Counted from the first letter of the stretch, positions 23,201-39,754 are shown. The stretch is 64,000 bases of DNA from Euleptes europaea (GCF_029931775.1 NC_079325.1:58326286-58390285), one strand, 5' to 3'. Notes: generated by a model not told the origin, from the letters alone. Program-made: numbers and translations.

Positions 23201-26200
23201 GACATTAATGGATTTGGAAGGGCACAGCTCTGCTTAGGACTGTGCGGTTAGAGCCACGTTATGATTTTGCTAAGTGTAGTCATGGCCCAGGGGCCAATTA
23301 ATGAAGAACAGTCCCCTCCCCAACCTGCTAGATAAGCCCATGCATTTTTCCATGGGACAGGAGCAATGTGATTGGGTGGTTAGGGCCCAGAGTCACTTGA
23401 TTGATCCCCACTGGCTCACATGATGTACAAACAGGGCTGGGTGTATCGCAGGAGTAGCTGATTTCTGCAGCTTCTCCCAGCTATGCTAATGGATTTTTTT
23501 AAAGAACTTACTCTTCCTCTGCAAGTCAGATGGGGCAAGTGTAAGGGCAAGGAGTAGCATTTTCCGTTGCGCTTCGTAGGTCGCTTTGTCTGTTTCTTGT
23601 TGGAGGAAGGATTGCCTAATTAGTGAGGCTGACTACTGGCCATCTCCTTCATCACGTTTTGACTACTGGGCATCTCCTTCATCACGTTTTGACTACTGGG
23701 CATCTCCTTCATCACCTTTTTGGCTACTGGCTCAGCATTGCCCCCATAAGGCCTAGAAGCTTGGTTTTTCAAAACAGAAGCTGCAGCACTCAGGAACCTG
23801 AGTACTGTGCCCTCTTCTGTGCTTTGTTTGGAGGTTCAGAATATGTATGGCACAGTACATATTCTCTTTAAAGTACAGCAAAGCATGCAAGCTTCGTCTG
23901 TAAAGCAGGTGGCCTCTTCCCCCCCTCAATGTAGGTGAATTTGTATTGTAATTATTTTATTTATGTAAAACATTTATTAACATATTCCTTATGGAGCTCA
24001 AGGCAGCTTACAACATAGATAACATTCATAAAAACACAAAAATCAAAATTTAAACACACAGTCCAGGGTCACTAGTAAACTTAACCAGATGTGATCCTAA
24101 ATAATATCGTCTTCAGCTGCCTCCTAAAGCTCAAAAGTGAGGGGGCCAGGCATACCTCTCTGGAAGGTTGTTCCATAATTATGGGGCTGCCATTGAAAAG
24201 ACCCTCTCGTGTACCCACCAAACAAGCTTCTTTGCTTGATGGGACAGTCAGGAGGACCTCTCCCTGTAATCTTAACTACATATTATAGTTTTATTTGGAC
24301 AATAATAGCCTCTCAAAGCAGCTCACAGCAATAAAAATGTCACCAGCCGACCAGTGTCCATAAATGTGAATAAGACCCAGGCTCACTAAAATAGGAAGGG
24401 GGAAAGAAAGGATATCATTTTGTCAGTTCAAGACCTAAGCAGTGAGTTGCTGACCCGCACTGGCATTCTGAGGGAGCCAGGCTGGTCTGCCTTTGTGGGG
24501 TGAAGGTGGCCTACATTTTAACCCACAGGAACACACACACAAAACCCCACACTAAAACACAAACATAAAACACACACACAACATATTTACATTGCAAAAC
24601 AGTACAAGTGGTCTCACAGAACTTCAGCCAGCAAACTTACTTAATTCACTGACAAGGGCTTGGAAATGCTGGAATCTTTGAGCGGGTTTTGCAAAAGCAG
24701 AAGGGAGCTGCTATTTGACTCATCATTTCAGATCCAGGAAGAAATTGAGCTCACTGGAGTGGTAAGGCTGTCAGAAACCCGTAAACCCTTTGTCCCGGAG
24801 AACAACGTGGAGCAGAACCACTGGCATTACCGAGACCTGGAAGCCATGGCTAGAGTGACTGGTGCTGATCCCATTTTTTTGGATGCGGATTACAGTAAGT
24901 TCTGTTCTCCCCCCCATACACCCCGCTTTCCCCATCCTAATTTAGAGACTGATACTGAGAGCAATACAAAGAACTTCAAAGAGTGGGTTGAAAGGCTCTG
25001 TGGTGGGGACCTGACTTTTGTTTACCTCTGAGGTCACCAAAGCTGGCAACAGCTTGTCTTTTGGGTTGCAGAAGGCCAGTTTAAAACAGGGCCACAGAGG
25101 GGAGAGGCAGAAAGACTGCTCTCCCCTGGGTTACATTTAACCACTGTAGAGCCCACCTGAACAGGCTGAATGAGTTCAGCAGCTGTGCTGCATAGAACAT
25201 TTGTAAACATCCTCAGTTCTGCAAGGGACAGCTCAGCTGTACAAGGGTGGTAAATGGTACTGGGAAGGGAAGGGGGTTCTCCCAGGAACCTCTGGGTGTT
25301 GGCAGAGGACTGGGAAAGGCAGCCCTTTCCTATAATTTACCCCCAGCCTCTGCTGTTACATTTCTCAAAGAAATGCATGTCTTTTCACAGTCTAGTTAAA
25401 ATTCAGTCTAGCTCCTCTCGTGCCGGCTTCCTGTAAGGGAGAGGGGATGTATTGGCAAGGGACTGGCCGGGCCTCAGTTTCCCCCGGCCGCTCACGCGGC
25501 CACCATCCTCCCTCGCTGGCGACACAACCGAAGGGGCGCTTGTTGGAGCACGGGCCGCCCTCTCGGCTCCGTCGGGGACGGAAGACGGTCCCCAGGCATG
25601 GGTTGCCCCCGTGCGTTAAGTGCACAGCGTTGTAGAGGGCCTGCGACGGAAGGGCTAACGGCCGTCGTGGGACAGGGGGTTATTGGCCATTTATGAATGG
25701 AGGAGTAGCGCCAGGCCCAGGGCGGCCCACCTGAGCAGCGTGCGGAGGCTGATAAAGCCACAGGGGCCGCCGGAGCGCGCGCTGAGCTGCCGGGCCATGG
25801 AGCAGATGCAGTGAGTGGCGCTGCCCAGGACGCTGGCGACGAGGCCTCTGCTCTGCCTTGGCAGGTACCTCCGTCGGGACTCGCCGGAGGAGTGGCCCGT
25901 CTCCCGCCTGGCCCGCAGCTTCGAAGTGAGCCCCGACATCGTCGGCAGGGTCCCACAGAGCCCCTTCTCGCCTTCCCGGGAATGGGCGCTGGAGCAGGAC
26001 AGCCGGCTGCAGCCTCGCCGGGGTGGAGGCGTTCCGGTGCCCTGGCCTTCCGGCCAGCTGCTGCCCCTCTGCCAGGCTGGGGGGCCCGAGGCACTGGCCC
26101 CGGAGGCGGCGCAGAGGAAGGGGCCCGGCCGACAACCCCCGCAGCGGCGTGGCGCGGTCTTGCTCGCCAAGGAAGAGCAGCCCCCACTCCAAGTGGTGCG

Positions 26201-29200
26201 GAAGGGCCGCGAGAATGGAAACCTCCTGTACAGGATCCCGGCCTAGAAGCGAAGGCAGTCGCTGGGTCTCAGGGCGGGCTCCTTTTCCTGGCGAAGCTGG
26301 ACACACATACCCAGTGCCGGTTGCTGGCTGCCTCAACCTCCCCTACTCTCTCTCCCCTGCAACTTGAAGGCACTTTACACACACATGAATGGGAGGTTTT
26401 GCCTTGGATTTGCCACTCAGATGCACATTTTTCCCAACCAGGTTCTCAAAACTCTGCATGGGGGGTTATTGGCCATTTGTGAATGGGAGGTTTTGTCTTG
26501 GATTTGCCACTCATATGCACAACTCAACAATAAGCCCCTCTGCAGAGTTTTGAGAATGCAAATGGGGAAAAGGTACAGTGTTTGTTTGTCATCCATAAAA
26601 TTAAATCATGACAATGACTAAGGATAGCACAGTTAGTTCTGAAAATGAAATCCTTAAAGTGTGGAATTCTCTGTCAAATAATTTTAAGTCAATGAACGCA
26701 CTTGAGATTGCTTTCCTTACTTTGTTTGGATCATCTTATGCTTGTGAGCAGCTGTTTTCAGCTTTGAATTATATCAAATCTGACTCCAGAAACAGACTAA
26801 CAGATGACCTGAGTGCTGCATGTGTTGCTCTCAAACTTACAAAGTATGAGCCAAAGGTAAAGGTCCCCTGTGCAAGCACCAGGTCATTCCTAACCCATGG
26901 GGTGACATCACATCCCGATGTTTCCAAGAAATACTTTGTTTGCGGGGTGGTTTGCCAGTGTCTTCCTCAGTCATCTTCCCTTTACCCCCAGCAAACTGGG
27001 TACTCATTTCACCGACCTCGGAAGGATGGAAGGCTGAGTCAACCTTGAGCCGGCTACCTGAAACCGACTTCCGTCGGGATCGAACTCAGGTCGTGAGCAG
27101 AGCTTTTGACTGCAGTACTGCAGCTTAACACTCTGCGCCACGGGGCTCCTTATGAGCCAAGGGTAGACAAATTATCAGCATGCACACAACAGCAAAAATC
27201 ACATTGATTGTTCAAAAGCATGCCTTTCAACAAAAAGTTGTTTGTATCATTGAAAGCTCTGTTATTGTGTTTTTCTTTTAAGGCAAAAGATGTTAACGTA
27301 TGAGTTGTTTTTCCTAAACTAAAACCCCAGTATTCAGGTTAAATTGCCGTGTTGGCACTTTGCGATAAATAAGTGGGTTTTGGGTTGCAGTTTGGGCACT
27401 TGGTCTCTAAAAGGTTCGCCATCACTGCCCTACAGGGTCGCCATAAGTCAGCTTGATGGCACTTTCCACTAGTTAAGATTCACTTCTGTCTCTCTTCTGC
27501 ATCCAGGAAGCACAGTTCCAGGGGGGCCAGTTGGAGGCCAGACAAGAGTGACCTTGAGAAACGAACACATGCAGTATATTATTACCTGGTGAGTAAGCCT
27601 TTTTCTTCTTGCAGCGAGTTAGGGGTCAAACACTGGCCTTTACCATGAAGGTTGTTTGCAGGGTTGAATGTAGGCGAGGCTTATGACTCTCCCTCCCATC
27701 CACTGATACAAATCCTCTTGTGGCAAATCCAGTGTCTTGTTCTCCTTCAATGGGTGGAGGGAATCCTGGTGATGAAGGCTGATCAGCAGACTCCACATCT
27801 CTCTGCTGCTGGAGCATCCAACTTTCCTCAGTGGCAGCATGTTCAGTCAAATGGTGGTCTGGATATCATGCCTGGTTGTTTTCTACTTTAGGGCTGGAGG
27901 GGCTTTCCAGGAAGCCAGGATTAGCGTCTTTACTGTCTGCTGTGACCGTAAGGGGTTGCAAGATACTAGGACAGAGCTGAGATCAGGTGGGATTGCGGGG
28001 GGACTGCTGCTGCTGTCACAGTTGTGGTGGCAAACACAGCAGGGTTGGGCTGGCAGCGACAGACTAAGGGATCTTGGGGTGGTAGTAGATAGCTCGATGA
28101 AGGTGTCAACCCAGTGTGCGGCTGCTGTAAAAAAGGCAAATTCCAGTCTGGCCATAATTAGACAAGGAATCAAGAATAAAACTGCTGATATCATACTGCC
28201 CTTGTACAAATCTATGGTGAGACCACACTTGGAATACTGTGTACAGTTCTGGTCACATCTACAAAAGGATATTACAGAACTTGAGAAGGTGCAGAAAAGA
28301 GCAACCAAAATGTTTAGGGAACTGGAGCAACTGCCCTATGAGGAGCGGTTAAAACACTTAGGGCGGTTTAGCTTGGAAAGAAGGCGGCTGAGGGGAGACA
28401 TGATAGAGATCTATGCATGGTTTGGAGAGAGTGGACAGGGAGTTTTTCTCCCTCTCCCATGATACTAGAACACGGGGGTCATCTGCTGAAGCTGGAAAGT
28501 GAGAGATTCAAAACAGATAAAAGGAAGTATTTTCACACAACGCAGAGTTAAATTGTGGAACTCCCTGCCCTAAAATGTGGTGATGGCTGCCAACTTGGAA
28601 GGCTTTAAGAGGGGAGTGGACATGTTCATGGAGGAAAGGGGTATTCATGGCTGCTAGTCAAAATGGATACTAGTTATGATGCATGCCTATTATCTTAGGT
28701 GCTGGATGGTGCTGCTGCAGTCTTGTTTGTGGGCTTCCTAGAAGCACCTGGTTGGTCACTGTGTGAACAGACTGCTGGACTTGATGGGCCTTGGTCTGAT
28801 GCAGCAGGGCTTTTATGTTCTTATGATACCTCCCCATGTGCACTTGATTGATCAACAAGTCATTGGGGTTAGGATGTTGGGCCCCAGAGCTAGGAGACCC
28901 AGGTTCAAATCCTCACAGTGCCATGAAGCTTATTGTGTGGCCTTGGGCCAGTCATTCCTATTTAACAATCCTGTGGGATTATGATAAAATTGGGTGGGGA
29001 TAATCATGTACACTGCCCTGAGCTCCAGCTTGGGTTTTGTGCTTGGAAACCAGATCAGGTGATTTCAGCCCACTTGAGCCCTAAAACTAGATTTATGTTA
29101 AGTTTAGCCCGGTGGATTTTCCTGAAAGTATTTTTGTTCCTTCCTTCTCCACAGGTACGGGTTGTGTGCAGCCACATCCTACATGTGGTACAAGAAGTTC

Positions 29201-29221
29201 ATTCAGAAAGTGCACCTCTGA
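14266..29221 (+). CDS. SURF1: SURF1, cytochrome c oxidase assembly factor (complete, nine exons)
   Basis: SURF1 (yeast Shy1) is an inner mitochondrial membrane protein needed for assembly of complex IV. Exons: 14266-14328, 16744-16825, 17627-17754, 18566-18648, 20693-20884, 23030-23102, 24732-24894, 27507-27588 and 29155-29221, total 933 nt, 310 residues (human 300). All borders are GT-AG and the phases fit. The start ATG has a good context (GAAAATGG). Residues 1-70 are basic and Ser/Ala-rich, fitting a mitochondrial presequence. TM1 is about 74-91 ([17 protein letters not shown]), followed by [18 protein letters not shown]. Central conserved blocks are [50 protein letters not shown] and [22 protein letters not shown]2 is near the C-terminus ([15 protein letters not shown]). 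Divergent from SURF2, convergent with RPL7A. Intron 7 contains an NGRN-like copy. Confidence 0.97.
14550..14640. mobile_element. MITE fragment (GGTTGCCA family)
   Basis: Contains GGTGGAGATCAGCCGTAATT, GGGAGATCTCCAGGCCCCAC and GGCTGGCAAACCCTA, one end of the family seen complete at 19561-19763. An inverse piece of the same family follows at 14686-14830 (GGTGGGGCCTGGAGATCTCC). Confidence 0.55.
14686..14830. mobile_element. MITE fragment (same family, inverse orientation)
   Basis: Starts GGTGGGGCCTGGAGATCTCC and runs opposite to the fragment at 14550-14640. 14830-15630 beyond it in SURF1 intron 1 shows nothing I can name. Confidence 0.5.
15632..15830 (+). mobile_element. 5S-rRNA-derived SINE
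   Basis: The head copies the internal 5S rRNA region (GTCAGATCTGGGAAGCTAAG, then GGAAGGGAGACCACCAAGC). The tail is BovB-like: GGGTCGCCATGATCTGGCTG, GACTTGAGGGCACTTTACAC and a CA repeat. Related copies: 41495-41685, 49590-49750 and 53908-54128 (minus). Confidence 0.85.
15831..16343 (-). mobile_element. CR1 LINE 3' end (minus strand)
   Basis: CR1 3' terminus at 15831 (AAGTTGGAAGGGACCACCAA). The reverse complement encodes ORF2 C-terminal blocks [17 protein letters not shown] and [14 protein letters not shown]. Lies directly after a 5S-derived SINE in SURF1 intron 1. Confidence 0.9.
17262..17465 (+). mobile_element. tRNA-Ala-like SINE
   Basis: Head GGGCTACAGCTCAGTAGAAG, CTCTGCTTTGCATGTAGAAG, B box GGTTCAATTC; body CCCTGGAGAGCCACTGCCAG; end ACCAAGGGCTTGTTTCAGTA. 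Resembles tRNA-Ala(TGC) followed by a SINE body widespread in squamates. Related copies at 21268-21465 and 21467-21607. Confidence 0.8.
18290..18400. mobile_element. Foldback MITE fragment (GAGTCCAGTAG family)
   Basis: AGAGTCCAGTAGTAACTTAG, GACCAGCAAGATGTTTGGGG and CAAAGCTCCCTTTGTCAGAT match one arm of the more complete palindromic element at 45437-45622. Confidence 0.65.
19561..19763. mobile_element. MITE with AGGGTTGCCA inverted termini, nested in a hAT element
   Basis: AGGGTTGCCAGGTCC at the left and GGAGGTTGGCAACCCT at the right are inverted. The body holds the usual GCCATAGAGCCCAATGGCCA and TTTTCCAGGGGAACTGATCT. I could not assign a target duplication. Confidence 0.7.
19900..20135. repeat. 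GA-rich low-complexity tract
   Basis: Almost pure purine on the plus strand (GGAAGAAGGAAGGAAGCAAG type). The long ORFs read through it on both strands are products of composition. Confidence 0.9.
21268..21465 (+). mobile_element. tRNA-Ala-like SINE
   Basis: AGGGACCATGACTCAGTGGT head, GGTCCCAGGTTCAATCCTCA B box, GAGACCCTGGAGCTGCTGCC body and GGTCTGAATCAGGATAAGGC end. Followed at once by a second copy. Confidence 0.8.
21467..21950 (+). mobile_element. tRNA-Ala-like SINE split by a later insertion
   Basis: The SINE runs from 21467 to about 21607, then resumes at about 21890 (AGTAGACAGTATTGACCTAG to CAGTTTAAGGCAGCTTTA). The 280 bases between are foreign; their right end (GGCACCCACAGGGACCACGT) looks like a hAT-type terminus. 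21951-23029 beyond holds only A-rich and poly-T runs and no named element. Confidence 0.65.
23631..23730 (+). repeat. 30-bp tandem repeat, about 3.3 units
   Basis: Units start at 23631, 23661, 23691 and (partial) 23721, each GACTACTGG followed by CATCTCCTTCATCACGTTTT with few differences. Lies in SURF1 intron 6. Confidence 0.9.
23930..24265 (-). mobile_element. L2-like LINE 3' end (minus strand)
   Basis: ATTTATTAACATATTCCTTA then TGGAGCTCAAGGCAGCTTAC, the inverse of an L2 tail, followed by TCTTCAGCTGCCTCCTAAAG and GGAAGGTTGTTCCATAATTA. 24266-24620 next to it is CA-rich and may be more of an old LINE. Confidence 0.65.
25675..25703. repeat. Direct repeat flanking the NGRN-like copy (left)
   Basis: GGGGGTTATTGGCCATTTAT then GAATGGAGG; it recurs at 26461-26490 with two differences. 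A third, partial match to the GAATGGGAGGTTTTG part is at 26384-26430. Confidence 0.8.
25705..26246 (+). pseudogene. NGRN: Neugrin-like (NGRN) gene copy inside SURF1 intron 7, probably decayed
   Basis: NGRN encodes neugrin, a mitochondrial protein involved in mitoribosome and rRNA function. Two parts are joined by a 54-nt intron (25811-25864, GTGAGT...GGCAG). The first (about 25705-25810) reads [20 protein letters not shown], then EQM, aligning to human RRQMEAPGAPPRTLTWEAMEQ. The second (25865-26246) reads [19 protein letters not shown] and [10 protein letters not shown], like human YLHEEFPESWSVPRLAEGF, and ends [17 protein letters not shown], like human VVQRGREFFDSNGNFLYRI. The kept intron argues against a retrocopy. 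The region is CpG-rich from about 25430. No N-terminal exon or start was found, and the human Trp-Glu pair before AMEQ is Cys-Arg here, so it is probably a pseudogene or a fast-changing copy. Human comparison is from memory. Confidence 0.6.
26461..26490. repeat. Direct repeat flanking the NGRN-like copy (right)
   Basis: Partner of 25675-25703. It continues into TTTTGTCTTGGATTTGCCAC, which repeats 26395-26420. GGTTCTCAAAACTCTGCA (26441-26458) and TGCAGAGTTTTGAGAATGCA (26541-26560) beside it form an inverted repeat. Confidence 0.75.
26600..27427 (+). mobile_element. hAT transposase 3' fragment, interrupted by a SINE
   Basis: 26608-26850 encodes a hAT C-terminal dimerisation domain: [20 protein letters not shown], then [20 protein letters not shown]. 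After the SINE, the 3' non-coding part ends at TCTAAAAGGTTCGCCATCACTG (27406-27427), the typical hAT right end. No left end was seen, so the element is 5'-truncated. Confidence 0.8.
26855..27150 (-). mobile_element. Sauria-type tRNA-derived SINE
   Basis: On the minus strand: head GGAGCCCCGTGGCGCAGAGT, B box GAGTTCGATCCCGACGG, body GTTGACTCAGCCTTCCATCC, end GGGACCTTTACCTTT. TATGAGCCAA flanks both sides (26845-26854 and 27151-27160), a 10-bp target duplication. Confidence 0.9.
28045..28845 (+). mobile_element. CR1/L3-type LINE 3' part
   Basis: The ORF2 C-terminal region is readable: [78 protein letters not shown]. The 3' end CTGGACTTGATGGGCCTTGG and CAGGGCTTTTATGTTCTTATG also occurs alone at 37855-37995 and 56937-57050. 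In SURF1 intron 8. Confidence 0.9.
28864..29040 (+). mobile_element. Old tRNA-derived SINE (family of 11636)
   Basis: GGAGACCCAGGTTCAAATCC B box, TGTGGCCTTGGGCCAGTCAT and CACTGCCCTGAGCTCCAGCT tail. More decayed than the other copies. Confidence 0.6.
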
Positions 29222-29639
29222 GCCCCACAGTTCCTTAATGTAATGGCTTGTAAGAGCAGCTGTCTTGTTCAGGCAGAGAAGTTCCAAAGGAGCTGACTGT
29301 TTTAAGAGTCACTGTGAACCTGACTAGAAAATGGTGCCCAGGTGTTCTACTGGAAGTTGGCTACAGCTGCCATAAGCACAAATTAATCTTGGGAGGGCCA
29401 GGAAGCTGCTTGAAACAAAGGTTTTACAAAGCCAGATTCATTAAATACAGAAGGCAAAGCAGAAAGGGAAGAAAACAGGATGCTACTCTTGGCATGAAGG
29501 CTGTTCATTCTGCAACTCGAAAAGCATGTGGAAAATCAGTGACTCAGCACGGGTTTGAAGAAAGATTGGTGCAGGAAGCCAAAATGTTTGTGACACAAGC
29601 CTAAGAAATCAGGTTTCTTAAAATGGTGGGTTAGTGGTG

Positions 29640-29645
29640 AATAAA
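29640..29645 (+). terminator. SURF1 poly(A) signal AATAAA
   Basis: AATAAA 419 bases after the SURF1 stop. 29222-29639 is the 3' UTR. 29646-30170 between the SURF1 and RPL7A ends shows no gene or named repeat. Confidence 0.7.
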
Positions 29646-30170
29646 TTATGAAACACTTGATTGTTATGATTATTGAGACTCATGCCCTGCTACTATACTC
29701 CTTCATGTTTGAGGGTGGGGTTGGCTGCATTTTATCCTACCTTCCTCTGCATTACAAAACAAAGGCAGATACAAAGACCATGCAGAAAATGCAAGATACT
29801 TACAGTGAACTGAACGCTGGGATTTGGGGGGGATGACAACAGGAACTATAAAGTTATGAAAGGCACCCTATTGAGGCTTCTCTGTCTCCAAGGAGTGGAG
29901 CCCAGCATGAAAGAGGCACCTTTTGTGTCTTGTGGAGCCCCATCCCAGCTGTACCGTTCTTGGATTTTAAGCCCTGGCAGAGTCTGCAGCACTTGACTCA
30001 TCTAAAACCAGGGTACCAAAAGACAGCAGAGAGTTTGCAGCATCCAAGTAATCAAAGCCCTCCCCAGCTGGCTGGTGGAATTTGTATATATGGTAGCGAG
30101 TAACACCATCCTTTTACACTGTACAATAACTTCAGCAGTTACAATGTTTGTTTATAATTTTGTTTATAAT

Positions 30171-30176
30171 TTTATT
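30171..30176 (-). terminator. RPL7A poly(A) signal AATAAA
   Basis: AATAAA on the minus strand 35 bases past the RPL7A stop, a short 3' UTR as is usual for ribosomal protein genes. Confidence 0.8.
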
Positions 30177-30210
30177 TTTATGTAAAGAACTTGAGGCAAA
30201 TTTGATATAT

Positions 30211-37532
<7,322 letters not shown>

Positions 37533-37640
37533 CTTGCCTTGCGGGACGAAAAAGGAAGAGCGCAAGGAATGCCGGGTAATATAATCAAGCGTCGCCACTT
37601 CCCGCGAGAGGGTCGACGTAAATCGCGCGGGAAGTGGCGG
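37533..37640 (-). promoter_or_regulatory. RPL7A core promoter: 5' TOP tract, TATA-like box, ETS/E2F inverted repeat
   Basis: Upstream of the ATG the minus strand reads CTCTTCCTTTTTCGTCCC, a terminal oligopyrimidine (TOP) start. A TTATATTA box lies about 25 bases upstream of it. Further up, CGCCACTTCCCGCG (37593-37606) and its exact inverse CGCGGGAAGTGGCG (37626-37639) sit 19 bases apart. Each combines an ETS-like and an E2F-like core. MED22 diverges from the other side. Confidence 0.75.
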
Positions 37641-37854
37641 TAGGAGAAGGTCGTAGAGGCGGGGAAAGACTAGCTCCCGCCCTCGACTCCCGGCTTGTGT
37701 TGACGCCCCTCCCTCTCTCTTTTCCTCCTCCTATCGCTCTGGGGTAGAAGGGGCAGCTCCCCCCCCCGGCCAGGAAACGTAAAGCGCAGAAGCCGACGTG
37801 AATTTGTATTTCCAGCACAATTTAACAGCAAGGGGGCGCATTAATTGAATGCGC

Positions 37855-37995
37855 AGGTGCCGTGGAGCAGAGGCTGGAGGCTGCTGCTGTAGCCGCCCTG
37901 CTTGTGGGCTCCCTAGAGGCGCCTGGTTGGCCCCCGCTGCTGAGCCGGGTGGGCCTGGGTCTGAGCCAGCAGGGCGGTGCTCATGTCTTTCTGTA
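37855..37995 (+). mobile_element. CR1/L3 LINE tail in the RPL7A-MED22 promoter interval
   Basis: GCTTGTGGGCTCCCTAGAGG, CGCCTGGTTGGCCCCCGCTG and GCCTGGGTCTGAGCCAGCAG match the 3' end of 28045-28845 but are much more GC-rich. Confidence 0.75.
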
Positions 37996-38199
37996 ATCCT
38001 TTCTGGTTCTTGTGATTTATCTGTCATGTTATGAGGATTTTTAAAATATTAATCACAGTACGGGTAAAATTTCAATCCTACTTTTCCCTCCCCTCAGCAA
38101 CCCAAGAATGGGCGTTCCCGTTCAAACCGGAACCTGGGGCAGTGCTTCCTGGGGCAGGAGGGCGGAAGTGGCGCCAAAGGGAAAGGGGTCAAGGCGGAG

Positions 38200-38298
38200 C
38201 GGCCTTCTCGTTGATTCGTCCCGTGGTGTCGCTTCCTGTTTGAGCCGGCTTGAGCGGCCCGTGTCGGTGCGGCGGGAGGATTCCGGGCTGAGGGGCAG
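38200..38298 (+). other. MED22: MED22 5' non-coding exon (probable)
   Basis: GC-rich block after GGGCGGAAGTGGCG (ETS-like, about 38160) ending in GGGGCAG before GTGAGA (donor at 38299). Its intron runs to the acceptor at 39731-39732. The start site is a guess. 38850-39730 in that intron holds nothing named. Confidence 0.6.
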
Positions 38299-38432
38299 GT
38301 GAGATGTCCGCTCGAGACAGGCAGGCAGGCGGGGAAGAGCCGACCGAAGGAGGGTTCGTCTGAGCAGCGGGGATGGCTGAGCTTTGTGGGTAAAATAATG
38401 TTGTGTTGAAGAACTGTGGCTTGGTTATCGGG

Positions 38433-38850
38433 TTGCCAACTTCCAGGTGGGTCCTCCGGAATTGCAAGAGATCTCCAGACTGCAGGGGTCAGTTCCTCTG
38501 GAGCAGTGGTTCCCAACCTTTTTTTGACCAGGGACCACTAGGACTTTTTTGTTCGGTGCAGGGACCCCAAGGTTCAAAATAAAAATTATGAGAATTTGAA
38601 AATAAACTTTAATCATAACTGTTAGTTAAACATTAAACTTAGAATAATATTTGAATATATATATTTTATAATAGAGAACTTTTAATTGAAAATATTAATT
38701 TATTATGGGTTTATAACTTTGTTTTGCGGACCTTAATTTAGTTCTCGCGGACCCCTGAGGGTCCATGGACCCCTGGTTGGGAACCAGTGCTCTGGAGGAA
38801 AGGCATCCTTTGAAGGGCGGACTCTATGGCATAGTGCCCCACGGGGGTGG
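38433..38850. mobile_element. MITE (GGTTGCCA family) split by a hAT element
   Basis: GGGTTGCCAACTTCCAGGTG and GGGTCAGTTCCTCTGGAG lie left of the hAT insertion; GGAAAGGCATCCTTTGAAGG and GGACTCTATGGCATAGTGCC lie right of it. The two halves read on as one MITE. Confidence 0.7.
38504..38789. mobile_element. hAT MITE with perfect 8-bp target duplication
   Basis: Termini CAGTGGTTCCCAACC and GGTTGGGAACCAGTG are inverted. CTCTGGAG flanks both sides (38496-38503 and 38790-38797). The body is AT-rich with no ORF. Confidence 0.92.
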
Positions 38851-39754
38851 CCTGTTCAAAGCGAGCGTGTGGGGTTTATTTTCCTTGAGCTTCTGCTGTA
38901 CCTTCGGGTGGGATGAAGAGGGGTGCGTGCAAATCGATGGACCAAACGTTTTAAGGTGCGCTTTTCTTCCTTTTCCTCTGTAAGGGCATTGCCAGATGCT
39001 TCTCAGTGTGCTGGAGAGGCAGCTGGTGCTCAATCTTCTGAAAAGTTCTAGCGAACCTGAAAGATTATGCTCAGGATATTGTGACTTTTTGGAGGGAGGT
39101 GGTCTTTGTTAAAAAACAGAAACCTTTTAGGTAGCTGTTGTTCTTGGGGGTTCCCATGGACCATTGCACCTTCCTACAGTTTCCATCTGCTGCCTAGAAT
39201 GAGTGAAGTTATGGACTGTGTGTGTTGGTGGGAGACAGGGCAAGTCTAAACAGTGACCCCCTTCTGAGCCTTCTGTGGGCTGTGTTTAGGATGGCATGGG
39301 CTGTCAAAAAGATGGAAACAGAGCTGGGTGCTGTAGGTCGATCAGTTTGACAGCTGAATAACCTCCGCTGTTGCTTCAAGAGAGAGACTGAGATGTTGAC
39401 TCTTGCTTCCACATCTTTGGTTTGCATGTTTGGGAGATAAAGCCAAGAAAGGGCATGGTAACACAAATTCTGCTTTTCGTATTTTGTATCAAGGCTGTTT
39501 GGGGGCTAAAGATTTTCCATATGTGTTCCTGTAATCTGGATTCAGTCTCAGAGAGAAAGGTAAAGAAAAATGGTAAAGTAAATCCCTTATGACTGTCTTT
39601 GCAACATTCAGATTTTGAAATTGGGCTGTGCCACTTTTAGGCAAGGCATTTCTCAGAAGAAATTTCACTAGTTACATACAGGCCTTGATGGTTCTGCCTT
39701 CTAACATCTTGTATTTTTTTTCTTGTTCCCAGCTGAAGTGTCTCCTCTCCCATA

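Noticed and set aside
25492-26336. Minus-strand ORFs of 159-231 residues
   Set aside because: Shadows of the CpG-rich NGRN-like copy on the plus strand.
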